64,000 bases of DNA from Desulfovibrio sp. GTDB lineage: Bacteria > Desulfobacterota > Desulfovibrionia > Desulfovibrionales > Desulfovibrionaceae. The stretch is taken from contig JALHJW010000003.1 of the NCBI GenBank assembly GCA_022839785.1, positions 62,001 through 126,000 of the forward strand, read 5' to 3'. Under the pieces are notes generated by a model. The model had not been told where the DNA came from and did no database searches. It was given only the letters and a program-made list of their open reading frames with translations. This document shows positions 1 to 8,705 of the stretch, piece by piece (position 1 is the stretch's first letter; each line of letters opens with the position of its first letter). The position numbers and the translations under genes are program-made.

Positions 1-1
1 C

Positions 2-703
2 GACCGGCGCGCCGGATACGACGCCGAACTGGCGAACCTGCTGCGCCGCGAACGGATTCCCGCCACCTTCTTCGCAGGCGGCCGCTGGCTGCAGAGCCAC
101 CCGGAGCAGGCCCTACAACTCATGGCCGATCCGCTTTTCGAACTGGGCAACCACGGCTGGACCCACGGCAACATGGCGGTGCTGGACGCGGACGGACGGC
201 GGGAGCAGCTCCTCTGGACCCAGGCGCAGTACGAACTGCTGCGCGAGGAGTTGACGCGGCGGGCGCGGGCTGCCGGGCTGCCCGAAAGCGCCGTGGCCGC
301 GCCCGGGGCGCTGACGGCCTTCCGGCCGCCCTACGGCCGCTGCACTCCGGCTTCGCTTGCCGGGACGGCCGCGCTGGGCCTGCGCACCGTCACCTGGGAC
401 GTGGTGGCGGACGAGATGAACCCCGACGCCGAGGCCGCGGCCCGCGACCTGGCGGCCCGGGTCCGGCCCGGCTCCATCGTGCTGCTGCACGCCAACGGCG
501 TGCCCCCGCACACGGCGCGCATCGTGGAACTGGCCCTGCCGCTCCTGCGCGCCAGAGGCTTCTCCTTCGTGACCGTGGAAAAGCTGCTCGACGCGGGACG
601 CGCCGAGACGAGCGCGGAATGCTTCTTCAACCGCCCCGGCGACAATCTGTTTCTGGACCGCGCATACGGCGACGGCACGCGCCACCCGAAAAAAACGGAC
701 TGA
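2..703 (+). CDS. polysaccharide deacetylase (NodB homology domain), 5' end missing
   Basis: The reading frame is open from the window edge, so the true start and the first metal-binding Asp motif lie upstream. The visible part has an HGWTH stretch matching the zinc-binding HxxxH motif of carbohydrate esterase family 4, an RPPYGR stretch matching the family's RPPYG motif, and a late LLHAN segment matching the catalytic His motif. These enzymes remove N- or O-acetyl groups from cell-wall or exported polysaccharides. The gene converges with rfbA and stops 8 bases from the rfbA stop, leaving no room for a conventional terminator. Family call is solid; the substrate cannot be told. Confidence 0.85.
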   Translation, partial: DRRAGYDAELANLLRRERIPATFFAGGRWLQSHPEQALQLMADPLFELGNHGWTHGNMAVLDADGRREQLLWTQAQYELLREELTRRARAAGLPESAVAAPGALTAFRPPYGRCTPASLAGTAALGLRTVTWDVVADEMNPDAEAAARDLAARVRPGSIVLLHANGVPPHTARIVELALPLLRARGFSFVTVEKLLDAGRAETSAECFFNRPGDNLFLDRAYGDGTRHPKKTD

Positions 704-711
704 GGCGGCCC

Positions 712-1590
712 CTACCCCCCGCGGGACTCGCGCGCCAGATCCAGGATGTACTGGCCGTAGGAGTTCTTGGCCATCTCGCGGCCCAGGGCCTCAAGCCGGG
801 CCGCGTCGATCCAGCCCATGCGAAAGGCGATCTCCTCCACGCAGGCCACGACCACGTCCTGACGCTGCTGAATGACCTGCACGAAGCTCGCGGCCTGGTG
901 CAGGGACTCGAAGGTCCCGGTGTCCAGCCAGGCGTGGCCGCGCCCCAGGAACTCCACGCGCAACTCGCCGCGCTCCAGGTAGGCGTTGTTCACGTCCGTG
1001 ATTTCGAGTTCCCCGCGGGCCGACGGCCTCAGCCTCCGGGCGATCTCCACCACGCTGTTGTCGTAGAAGTACAGGCCCGTAACCGCGTAACGGGATTTGG
1101 GCGCGGCGGGCTTCTCCTCGATGCTCCGCACCTTTCCGGCCGCGTCGAACTCCACCACGCCGTAGCGCTCCGGGTCCTTGACCTTGTAGCCGAAGACCAC
1201 GCCGCCCCGCTCGAGCTTGGCGCACTCCTGCAACTTCTTCGAGAGCCCCTGGCCGTAGAAGACGTTGTCCCCCAGCACCAAGCAAACCGTCTCCCGGCCG
1301 ATGAACTCCTCGGCCAGCACGAAGGCCTGGGCCAGCCCCTCGGGCCGGGGCTGCTCGATGTAGGTCAGGGACAGGCCGAGCTGCTCCCCGGAGCCGAACA
1401 TCTGCCGGAAGCGCGGCAGGTCCTGCGGCGTGGAGATGACCGCGATCTCCCGGATGCCCGCGAGCATGAGCACGGACAGGGGATAGTAGATCATGGGCTT
1501 GTCGTAGAGCGGCAAAAGCTGCTTGCAGACGCCGCGCGTGATGGGGGAGAGGCGCGTGCCCGAGCCGCCCGCCAGGATGATGCCTTTCAT
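712..1590 (-). CDS. rfbA: glucose-1-phosphate thymidylyltransferase
   Basis: The 292-residue protein starts with the nucleotidyltransferase signature GGSGTRLSPITRG and has the usual RmlA length. RmlA joins dTTP and glucose 1-phosphate to make dTDP-glucose, the first step to dTDP-rhamnose and related sugars for surface polysaccharides. The start at 1590 is chosen because the family begins MKGIILAGG and an AAGGAG ribosome site lies just upstream; a longer in-frame reading would add 27 Arg-rich residues with no such support. rfbB, rfbC and rfbD are not adjacent. Confidence 0.95.
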   Translation of the reverse strand: MKGIILAGGSGTRLSPITRGVCKQLLPLYDKPMIYYPLSVLMLAGIREIAVISTPQDLPRFRQMFGSGEQLGLSLTYIEQPRPEGLAQAFVLAEEFIGRETVCLVLGDNVFYGQGLSKKLQECAKLERGGVVFGYKVKDPERYGVVEFDAAGKVRSIEEKPAAPKSRYAVTGLYFYDNSVVEIARRLRPSARGELEITDVNNAYLERGELRVEFLGRGHAWLDTGTFESLHQAASFVQVIQQRQDVVVACVEEIAFRMGWIDAARLEALGREMAKNSYGQYILDLARESRGG

Positions 1591-1728
1591 GAACGCTCCT
1601 TCGTCGTCCGCGGCGCGGGGCGCACGGCGGGACGGAATCCGAGGCCGCAAACGCCGCGCCTTCCTTGCCATGCGGACGCATGCGCCTTATAGCTGGACTC
1701 TGGCTGCAACCACAACCCCAAAAGGCGC

Positions 1729-2436
1729 ATGGCTGGCGGACCCTCCTACAACTTCCCCCTGGCCGGGCTGTTCATGGCCCTCTTCTTCCTGGCGCTCGTC
1801 TTTCTCTTCGCCTTCGTCCAGGTCGGGGTCATCAGCCTCGCCTTCGCCAAGCTCGGGCTCACGCCGCACCAGGGCTTCATCGTGCTCATGGCCACCCTGC
1901 TCGGCGCGGGCGTGAACCTGCCGCTGTGGCGCACGGGCCGCCAGGTCCGGGTCTGCGCGCCCAAGCTCGGCCTGCTCTTCCGCCACCACCGCGGCCTGTG
2001 GAACAAATGCGCGGACGGCGAACTGGTGGACCAGTCCATCTCGGTCAACCTCGGCGGCTGCCTCATCCCCTGCCTGCTTTCGGTCTGGCTCATCTCGCGG
2101 CACGGACTGTCCCTGCCGCTGCTCATCGCCGTCATCGTGGTCAGCGCGGTCTGCTACAAGCTGGCCCGGCCGCTGCAAGGGGTGGGCATCGGCATCCCCA
2201 TCCTCGCGCCGCCCCTGGTCACGGCCCTGGCCGCCGTCACCCTGGCCCCGGAGGGGCAGGCCCCCGTGGTGGCCTACGTGGCCGGGTCGCTGGGCACGCT
2301 CATCGGCGCGGACGTGCTGCACCTCATGACTCCCTCCACCATGAACCGGCTGGAGGCCCCCATGCTCTCCATCGGCGGGGCGGGGACCTTCGACGGCATC
2401 TTCATCACCGGCATCCTGGCCGTGCTCCTGGCCTGA
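1729..2436 (+). CDS. DUF1614 family membrane protein
   Basis: This 235-residue protein has several hydrophobic stretches typical of an inner-membrane protein and ends with the segment GGAGTFDGIFITGI, which I recognise as characteristic of the DUF1614 family. A second conserved feature is the GSLGTLIGADVLHL segment shortly before it. No biochemical role is known to me for the family. It is followed after 7 bases by the DUF523 gene and probably shares its transcript. The start has only a weak upstream purine run (AAAAGG). Confidence 0.8.
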   Translation: MAGGPSYNFPLAGLFMALFFLALVFLFAFVQVGVISLAFAKLGLTPHQGFIVLMATLLGAGVNLPLWRTGRQVRVCAPKLGLLFRHHRGLWNKCADGELVDQSISVNLGGCLIPCLLSVWLISRHGLSLPLLIAVIVVSAVCYKLARPLQGVGIGIPILAPPLVTALAAVTLAPEGQAPVVAYVAGSLGTLIGADVLHLMTPSTMNRLEAPMLSIGGAGTFDGIFITGILAVLLA

Positions 2437-2443
2437 GGCGCGC

Positions 2444-2974
2444 GTGCGGCCCGTCATCGTCATGAGCGCCTGTCTGGCGGGCCGCCGCACACGCTACGAC
2501 GGACGCCCGGTCTACGCCGCGCGCATCGTGGAGTACCTGGCGCGCGACTTCGACATCGTGGCCGTCTGTCCCGAGGTGGCGGCCGGGCTGCCCGTGCCTC
2601 GCGAGCCCATCAACCTTGAGGGCACGCCCTTCTCGCCGACCATGATCGGCGTGCAGTCGCGCACCGACTACACCTTCCGCGTCACCGGCCGCCTCATCGA
2701 AATCATGGAGGGCCTGCTGCGCCAACGCCCCGCGGCCTTCGTGCTCAAGAGCAGGTCGCCCACCTGCGCCTGCGTCACCCCCATCCCGGTCTACGACGCG
2801 TACGGCCGCGAAATCGGCCGCTCCCTGGGCCTGTTCGCCCGCTTCATCCGGCGTCGCATGCCCGACGTCCCCCTGTCCGACGAACGCATCCTGGCCGACT
2901 CGGCGGCCCTGGAGGCCCTGGCCCGCGTGGCCCTGGCCCGGGCCGCGACGCCGGACCAGCAGGAGACCCCATGA
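2444..2974 (+). CDS. DUF523 family protein
   Basis: A 176-residue cytoplasmic protein starting at GTG. It shows the DUF523 signatures: an early SACLAG...RYDG segment, CPEVAAGLPVPR near residue 45, and LKSRSPTC near residue 105. Several conserved Cys (in SACL, CPEV and SPTC) suggest metal or redox chemistry, but that is inference. The stop codon overlaps the next gene's start (ATGA), so translation of the MoaB-like protein is probably coupled. Confidence 0.85.
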   Translation: MRPVIVMSACLAGRRTRYDGRPVYAARIVEYLARDFDIVAVCPEVAAGLPVPREPINLEGTPFSPTMIGVQSRTDYTFRVTGRLIEIMEGLLRQRPAAFVLKSRSPTCACVTPIPVYDAYGREIGRSLGLFARFIRRRMPDVPLSDERILADSAALEALARVALARAATPDQQETP

Positions 2975-3759
2975 CCGAGACGCCCCTTCCCCTGACCGCG
3001 CCCGACGGACTGGCCGTGGACGCCGGAGACTTCTGCGCCCTGGCCCGCGCCCCCCTGCCGGGCATGCCCCTGCCCCTGCTGCTCGCGCCCGCCGGCACCC
3101 CGCCCCTGCGCGCCGGACGGTCGCTGACCCTGGACGGCGAGCCGGTCTTCGAGGTCACGGGCACGACCATGTGGCCCTCCCCGGCCTCGGCCCCCGTCAC
3201 CTGCCTGCGCGCCCTCCGGCCCTGCGCCCTGTCCGGCGCGACCGCCTTCGGCCTTGCCGCGCGCGGCGTCTCCCTGGCCTGGATCACCCTCTCGGACAAG
3301 GGCAGCCGCGGGGAACGCGCCGACGCCTCCGGTCCGCTCATCGAGGAGCTGGCCGCCTCGGCCATGCCCGTGAGTCTGGCGCGCGGCTGCGTCATTCCGG
3401 ACGACGCGGACATGCTGCGGGGACTGCTGGCCTCGCTGGCCCTCATCGAGGGCTTCGACCTCATCCTGACCACCGGCGGCACCGGCCTCGGTCCGCGCGA
3501 CATCACGCCCGAGGCCACCCTGGCCGTGATCGGAAAGCGGCTGCCCGGCTTCGAGCGGGCCATGACCCTCGCCTCCCTGGAGAAGACCCCCCATGCCGCC
3601 ATCTCCCGCGCCGTGGCCGGGACCATCGGACAGAGCATCGTGGTCAACCTGCCCGGATCGCCCAAAGCGGTGCGCGAGACCCTCTCCGCCGTGCTGCCCG
3701 CCCTGCCCCACGCCCTGGCCAAGCTGCAGGGGGACCCCGCTGATTGCGGCCAGAGCTGA
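2971..3759 (+). CDS. MoaB/MogA-family molybdopterin protein with N-terminal extension
   Basis: Residues from about 105 to 262 form a MogA/MoaB-like domain, with TTGGTGLGPRDITPEA starting near residue 167 and a later VVNLPGSPKAV segment. The family binds molybdopterin and adenylylates it or helps insert molybdenum. The first hundred residues are extra compared with stand-alone MogA (about 195) or MoaB (about 170). They contain a GRSLTLDGEPVFEV strand-like segment vaguely like a MOSC barrel but too short to assign. A molybdopterin oxidoreductase is encoded at 35.8 kb, so the cofactor is used in this genome. The start overlaps the DUF523 stop. Confidence 0.85.
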   Translation: MTETPLPLTAPDGLAVDAGDFCALARAPLPGMPLPLLLAPAGTPPLRAGRSLTLDGEPVFEVTGTTMWPSPASAPVTCLRALRPCALSGATAFGLAARGVSLAWITLSDKGSRGERADASGPLIEELAASAMPVSLARGCVIPDDADMLRGLLASLALIEGFDLILTTGGTGLGPRDITPEATLAVIGKRLPGFERAMTLASLEKTPHAAISRAVAGTIGQSIVVNLPGSPKAVRETLSAVLPALPHALAKLQGDPADCGQS

Positions 3760-3837
3760 GGCAGGCCTGATGCCGCCCGGCGACTCTTTGACATTTCACG
3801 CCGCCAAGCGTACCGATGACACTCCCCCCGCCACGAC

Positions 3838-5088
3838 ATGACGAAATTTCATACCGTACCACTCTTCGACCTCCTCTCGATGGTCTCCAACGCCCTGGAC
3901 CTGGTCAGCCCGGCCGTGGCCGGGCACCACCGCCGCGTGGGCCACATCGCCGCGCGTCTGGCCCAGACCCTGGGACTGGACCGCGAGGAGTGCGCCACGC
4001 TCCTGTCCGCCGGGCTGCTGCACGACGCCGGGGCCTTCACCCTGAAGAACCGTCTCGACGCCCTGCAGTTCGAGACCGAGGACGCGGGCCACGCGGAAAA
4101 AGGCTACCGCCTGCTGCGCAAGTCGCCCCGCCTGGCGGACGCGGCCCTTCTCGTCCGTCACCACCACACCTCGTGGCGCAGGCGCGACCCCAGGCTCCCC
4201 CTGGTCACGGCCTTCCAGGCCAACCTGCTCTGCCTGGCCGACCGCGTGGACACGCTCATCGCCCATGCGGACGGCGCGCCCGACCGCTTCGCCATCGCGG
4301 AACGGATCAAGGCCCACTCCGGAAACCTCTTCGCCCCCGGGGCCGTGGCCGTCTTCGAGGGGCTGTCCCGCGACAAGGGCTTCTGGGCCGAGGTCCTCGC
4401 CCCGGACGCCACGGGGGAGGCCCCGCCCGACCTGCCCGCCGTGCACAATCCCGAACTGGGCATGGACGAATTCCTGGAATTCGCCGAACTCATCGCCCAG
4501 ATCATCGACTTCCGCAGCCGGTTCACCGCCACCCACTCCAAGGGCGTGGCCGCCACCTCGCGCCACCTCGCTGGCAGCCTGGGACTCGATGCGCAGATGC
4601 AGAAGCTGGTCTACCTGGCCGGGCTGCTGCACGACCTGGGCAAGCTGGCCGTGCCTTCCGAGATCATCGAGAAGCCCGGCCCCCTGGACGCGGCCGAGAT
4701 GGAGGTCATGCGCCGCCACGCTGCCGTCGGGAATCAGCTCCTGCGGGCCGTCCCCGGCTTCGGGGAGCTGGCCGACATCGCCGCCTGCCATCACGAACGG
4801 CTGGACGGCTCGGGATACCCCTTCAGCTACACCGGGGCGCAGCTCAGCCTGCCCTGCCGCATCATGGCCGTGGCCGACGTCTTCACCGCCATCACCGAGG
4901 ACCGCCCCTACCGCACGGGCATGGACCGCGACCAAAGCCTCAAGGTCCTCGAAGACCTGGCCGCCGGGAAACTGCTCGATCCCGATGTGGTCTTCGCGGT
5001 GAAAAACGAGTACGATGCCGTGAACGAGGCCCGCATCGTCGGGCAGGAGACGGCGCACAAGGAGTTCAGGTCCTTCTACACGGCATAA
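3838..5088 (+). CDS. tandem HD / HD-GYP domain protein, probable c-di-GMP phosphodiesterase
   Basis: The 416-residue protein carries two HD domains. The first (about residues 20-130) has a GLLHDAGAF segment with H62-D63 and a later HHH. The second (about 215-410) is a canonical HD-GYP: an early HSKG, LLHDLGK with H265-D266, then HHERLDGSGYP at 318-328, followed by ADVFTAITEDRPYR. Intact HD-GYP metal ligands predict hydrolysis of cyclic-di-GMP. No receiver or membrane domain is visible, so the first HD domain may be sensory or a degenerate duplicate. There is no clear ribosome site upstream of the chosen ATG. Confidence 0.85.
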   Translation: MTKFHTVPLFDLLSMVSNALDLVSPAVAGHHRRVGHIAARLAQTLGLDREECATLLSAGLLHDAGAFTLKNRLDALQFETEDAGHAEKGYRLLRKSPRLADAALLVRHHHTSWRRRDPRLPLVTAFQANLLCLADRVDTLIAHADGAPDRFAIAERIKAHSGNLFAPGAVAVFEGLSRDKGFWAEVLAPDATGEAPPDLPAVHNPELGMDEFLEFAELIAQIIDFRSRFTATHSKGVAATSRHLAGSLGLDAQMQKLVYLAGLLHDLGKLAVPSEIIEKPGPLDAAEMEVMRRHAAVGNQLLRAVPGFGELADIAACHHERLDGSGYPFSYTGAQLSLPCRIMAVADVFTAITEDRPYRTGMDRDQSLKVLEDLAAGKLLDPDVVFAVKNEYDAVNEARIVGQETAHKEFRSFYTA

Positions 5089-5131
5089 CCACACGCCATC
5101 CAGACAGCACGGGCGGTCGGCGACGCAGGGC

Positions 5132-8100
5132 ATGGAACGATTCAGGGCAGACCTTCACATCCATTCGCGCTATTCCCGGGCCACCTCCAAGGCCCTCACC
5201 CCCCGGCACCTTTCGGCCTGGGCTCTGGTCAAGGGCCTGGACGTCATCGGCACCGGTGACTTCACCCATCCCCAGTGGCTCGACGAGATCGCCGAGGCCT
5301 GCGTCGAGGACGGCTCGGGCCTGCTCACCCTGCGCTCCCCGCAGGGGCTCTCCTCCGAAATCCCCCGCCTGGACGGCTGGCTGCCCCAGGGCCGCACGCG
5401 CTTCATGCTCCAGGCCGAGATCAGCTCCATCTACAAACGCGGCGGCAAGGTGCGCAAGGTCCACAACCTCGTCTTCGTGCCCTCGCTGGAGCAGGCGCGC
5501 AGGCTGAACGCCAGGCTGGCGGCCGTGGGCAACCTGGCCTCGGACGGACGACCCATCCTGGGCCTGGACTCGCGCAACCTCCTGGAGATGGTCCTCGACC
5601 TCGGCGGCATGGCCTTCCTGGTCCCGGCCCACATCTGGACCCCCTGGTTCTCCCTGTTCGGCTCGGCCTCGGGCTTCGACTCCATCGAGGAGTGCTTCGG
5701 CGACCTCTCCTCCGAGGTCTTCGCCCTGGAGACCGGCCTCTCCTCCGACCCGGAGATGAACCGACTGATATCGGCCCTGGACCGCTTCCGCCTGATCTCC
5801 AACTCCGATGCCCACTCGGGCGAGAAGCTCGGCCGCGAGGCCAACATCTTCTCCGGCGAGCTGACCTACGCCACCATCTACCGTTCCCTGCGCGGCGAAG
5901 GCCTGGGCCACAGCTTTCAGGGAACCGTCGAATTCTTCCCCGAGGAGGGCAAGTACCACCTCGACGGCCACCGCAAGTGCAACGTGGTGCTCGAACCGCG
6001 CGAGGCCAAGGCGCGCGGCGACATCTGCCCGGTCTGCAAAAAGCCCCTGACCCTGGGCGTGCTGCACCGCGTCATGGATCTGGCCGACCGCGAGGCCCCG
6101 GAGCTTCCCGCCGGGCAGCCGGGCTTCACCTCGCTCATCCCCTTGGCCGAGATTCTGGGCGAGATCCTGGACGCCGGACCGGCCACGAAAGGTGTACAGA
6201 AGCTCTACACCAAGGCCGTGGCCCGTTTCGGCTCGGAGATGGGCGTGCTCTCGGACGTTCCCCCGGCCGACCTTGCCCGCGTCCATCCCCTGCTCGGCGA
6301 GGCCGTGGGCCGCATGCGCGCCGGACGCGTGATCCGCGACCCCGGCTTCGACGGCCAGTTCGGCGTGATCTCGGTCTTTTCCCAGGCCGAGAAGCGGGAG
6401 ATGCGCCAGGGCCGCTTCCTGGCCTCGGGCTTCGCGGCCGAGCCCGCCGCGCCCCCTGCCCCCCCGCCGCAGGCCGGGGACGTTCCGCCGCCCGCCCCCA
6501 AAAAGGCCCGGGGGCTGACCTGGAACCCGGCCCAGGCCGAGGCCATCGCCGTGGGCCCCGGCCCGGTGCTGGTCGTGGCCGGACCCGGCACGGGCAAGAC
6601 CCGCACCCTCATCGGCCGCATCGAGGCCCTGCTCGACAGCGGCGTGCCCCCGGGGGAAATCCTGGCCGTGACCTTCACCCGCCGCGCCGCGCAGGAGATG
6701 CGCGACCGCTTGGCCGCGGGAAAGCGCCCGCCCGAGGCCCTGCCCCGGGCCGACACCCTGCACGCCCTGGCCTTCGAGTACTGGGCCGGGGCCTACGACG
6801 AAGCGCCCACGGTCATGGACGAGGAGTCGGCCCTGCGCGTCTTCGCCGAAAGCCAGCCCGAACTGACCGGCCCCAGGCTGCGCCAGGCCTTCAAAGACTA
6901 CATGCTGGCCCGCGAACGGCGTGCGGTCACGCCCGAGATGCACGAGGACTACCGCCCCTTCGTGAAGAAGAAGGAGTATTGGAACCTCGTGGACTACGCG
7001 GACCTGCTCGAATTCTTCCTGGAACAGATCGAGTCCGGCATCTTCGTCCGCCGCCACGCGCACCTGCTGGTGGACGAGGTGCAGGACCTCTCGGCCCTGC
7101 AGTTGGCCGTGGTCAAGGCGCTGGCCGGGGAGGCCGGGACCGGGCTCTTCGCCATCGGCGACCCGGACCAGTCCATCTACTCCTTCCGCGGCGCGCTGCC
7201 CGACGCGGCCGCCGACCTCGCCCGGACCTGGCCGGACCTCTCGGTCGTCCGGCTCGCGGAGAACTACCGCAGCGCCCCGGCCGTGCTCCGGCTCGCCGCC
7301 GCCCTTTTTCCCGAGCGGCCGCCCCTGGCCGCGCACGTCTCCGAACCCGGCGAACAGCTCATCTTCACCGCGCCGGACGCGGGCCGCGAGGCCGCCTGGA
7401 TCGGCGAACGCGTACGCTCCCTGCTCGGCGGCTCCTCGGCCACCCTGGACGGCGGCTCCGGGGCCAGCCTCTCGCCCGGCGAGATCGCCGTGCTGGTGCG
7501 CTTCAAGGCCCTCGCCGCCCCCATCCGCCGGACCCTGGAGCGTCTGGGCGTGCCCTGTTCCGTGCCCGAGCAGGAGGCCTTCTGGCTGGAGCCGCGCGTG
7601 GCCGCCATCCTGCGCACGGCCAAGGGATTCCTGGGCATGACCGGACCGGAGGACGAGACCGACGCGGACCTCGTCATCCCGGAAAAGGTCCTGGCCAGGG
7701 GGCCGCTGGGTCTGGCCGCCTATCTGCAGGACATCGCCCCCTTCGACCGCATGTTCTGGCAGGGCCGCGCCTTCAAGGAGCTGTCCAAGGCCTTCGAGGC
7801 CCAGGGCGGCTGGACCGGACTGGTCAACTGGGTCGATCTGCAGAGCGAGGTGGAGCAGGTCCGGCTGAAGGCCGAGAAGGTGCAGATCATGTCCCTGCAC
7901 GCGGCCAAGGGCCTGGAATTCGGCGCCGTCTTCCTGCCCGGCCTGGAGGACGGACTGCTCCCATTCGCGGGCGCGGGCTTCCTCACGGGCAAGGCGGGCG
8001 AGGCCGAGGACCGGCCGCCCGAGGACGAGGAGCGCCGCCTGTTCTACGTGGGCCTCACGCGCTCCAAGGGCAGGCTCTACCTCTCGCGGGCCAGGACGCG

Positions 8101-8230
8101 GGAACTGTACGGCCGGGAGATGCGCCTTCCCCCCTCGCGTTTTCTGGAAACCCTGCCCCAGGACCTGCTCAAGGCCTCGGTGCTGGTGCAGCGGACCATG
8201 CGCCAGGAGAAGCAGATCCAACTCATCTAA
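5132..8230 (+). CDS. endonuclease Q-like PHP domain fused to UvrD-type helicase
   Basis: This 1032-residue protein joins two DNA repair modules. Residues 1 to about 420 are PHP-like: a metal-binding DLHIHSRYS start, TGDFTHP, AHIWTPW, and SNSDAH, plus a probable zinc site (C283, C299, C302, possibly H312). This matches endonuclease Q, which nicks DNA 5' of deaminated bases. A Pro/Ala-rich linker (about 430-460) leads to a compact superfamily 1 helicase: Walker A GPGTGKT (484-490), Walker B VDEVQD (D648-E649), GDPDQSIYSFRG, ENYRS, LHAAKGLEF and VGLTRSKGRLYL. Damage nicking and strand unwinding in one chain is the likely role; family-level assignment is firm, substrate inferred. Confidence 0.88.
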   Translation: MERFRADLHIHSRYSRATSKALTPRHLSAWALVKGLDVIGTGDFTHPQWLDEIAEACVEDGSGLLTLRSPQGLSSEIPRLDGWLPQGRTRFMLQAEISSIYKRGGKVRKVHNLVFVPSLEQARRLNARLAAVGNLASDGRPILGLDSRNLLEMVLDLGGMAFLVPAHIWTPWFSLFGSASGFDSIEECFGDLSSEVFALETGLSSDPEMNRLISALDRFRLISNSDAHSGEKLGREANIFSGELTYATIYRSLRGEGLGHSFQGTVEFFPEEGKYHLDGHRKCNVVLEPREAKARGDICPVCKKPLTLGVLHRVMDLADREAPELPAGQPGFTSLIPLAEILGEILDAGPATKGVQKLYTKAVARFGSEMGVLSDVPPADLARVHPLLGEAVGRMRAGRVIRDPGFDGQFGVISVFSQAEKREMRQGRFLASGFAAEPAAPPAPPPQAGDVPPPAPKKARGLTWNPAQAEAIAVGPGPVLVVAGPGTGKTRTLIGRIEALLDSGVPPGEILAVTFTRRAAQEMRDRLAAGKRPPEALPRADTLHALAFEYWAGAYDEAPTVMDEESALRVFAESQPELTGPRLRQAFKDYMLARERRAVTPEMHEDYRPFVKKKEYWNLVDYADLLEFFLEQIESGIFVRRHAHLLVDEVQDLSALQLAVVKALAGEAGTGLFAIGDPDQSIYSFRGALPDAAADLARTWPDLSVVRLAENYRSAPAVLRLAAALFPERPPLAAHVSEPGEQLIFTAPDAGREAAWIGERVRSLLGGSSATLDGGSGASLSPGEIAVLVRFKALAAPIRRTLERLGVPCSVPEQEAFWLEPRVAAILRTAKGFLGMTGPEDETDADLVIPEKVLARGPLGLAAYLQDIAPFDRMFWQGRAFKELSKAFEAQGGWTGLVNWVDLQSEVEQVRLKAEKVQIMSLHAAKGLEFGAVFLPGLEDGLLPFAGAGFLTGKAGEAEDRPPEDEERRLFYVGLTRSKGRLYLSRARTRELYGREMRLPPSRFLETLPQDLLKASVLVQRTMRQEKQIQLI

Positions 8231-8278
8231 GGAGTGGACGGCGGGGAGGATTCCGCCCTGCCGGGGCCGCATGGGACC

Positions 8279-8300
8279 GTCCGCGCCTTGACGCGCGGAC
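8279..8300 (+). terminator. hairpin after the helicase fusion gene
   Basis: A perfect 8-bp inverted repeat, GTCCGCGC and GCGCGGAC, with a 6-base loop starts 49 bases after the stop codon. No T-run follows, so it may act as a weak or Rho-assisted terminator or only as mRNA 3' protection. Confidence 0.4.
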
Positions 8301-8394
8301 GGGCGGAAAGCCCCGGCGGAACGCGCCGCCGACGGCGCATGTCGCCCCGGCCCGCGGAACGCGGCAATCGTTTCAGGGGGGAGAGGGACAGACG

Positions 8395-8419
8395 GGGAAA
8401 AAGGGCAGCCTTTTTTCCC
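8395..8419 (-). terminator. probable terminator of the small gene at 8426-8569
   Basis: Read on the minus strand, an A-run and GG precede a short loop, then CC and a T-run (AAAAAAGG-CTG-CCCTTTTT). It begins 7 bases beyond the small gene's stop. The A/stem/T arrangement is that of a factor-independent terminator, although the GC part of the stem is short. Confidence 0.5.
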
Positions 8420-8425
8420 GGCCCT

Positions 8426-8569
8426 TCAGACCATCAGTCCGTACACGTAGCGTTCGTAGACGCGGCAGAGGCGGCGCGCGGCGCACCTGGTCATGCCCCA
8501 TCCGGCCAGACGGCAGTAGACGTGGAGCGGATTGAAGCTGTGCTGCAGGAACATTCTGAACCGTTTCAT
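8426..8569 (-). CDS. small hypothetical protein, 47 residues, basic and aromatic
   Basis: The reading frame starts MKRFRMFLQHSFNPLHVYCR and ends YERYVYGLMV. It is preceded by an excellent ribosome site (GGGGAGG, 7 bases before ATG) and followed by a terminator-like hairpin, two independent signs that it is real. The peptide is strongly basic (many Arg), rich in Tyr, Phe and Cys, and has no clear membrane helix or signal peptide. It is divergent from cbiR. A short hairpin (CGGGC...GCCCG, 8582-8595) abuts the ribosome site and might modulate it. I do not assign a function. Confidence 0.65.
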   Translation of the reverse strand: MKRFRMFLQHSFNPLHVYCRLAGWGMTRCAARRLCRVYERYVYGLMV

Positions 8570-8705
8570 GACAAGCCTCCCCGGGCATGCGCCCGAGCCG
8601 GTTGCGCTTGTCTTCCGAGTGAGCAATATTCATGCCCGTGAGGCCCCCGGCGGAGGCATCGCCCGGATCATGCACGCCTCTTCGGACGGAACAGGAAAAA
8701 AGTTT

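Noticed and set aside
5066..8272. A 1068-codon open frame on the minus strand opposite the helicase fusion
   Set aside because: High GC content keeps the complementary third-position frame open. Its product is low-complexity Gly/Arg/His/Gln-rich with no motif, while the plus strand encodes clear enzyme motifs throughout.
8570..8705. Cobalamin riboswitch before cbiR
   Set aside because: Only 136 bases separate the divergent starts, and no recognisable B12-box sequence is present.
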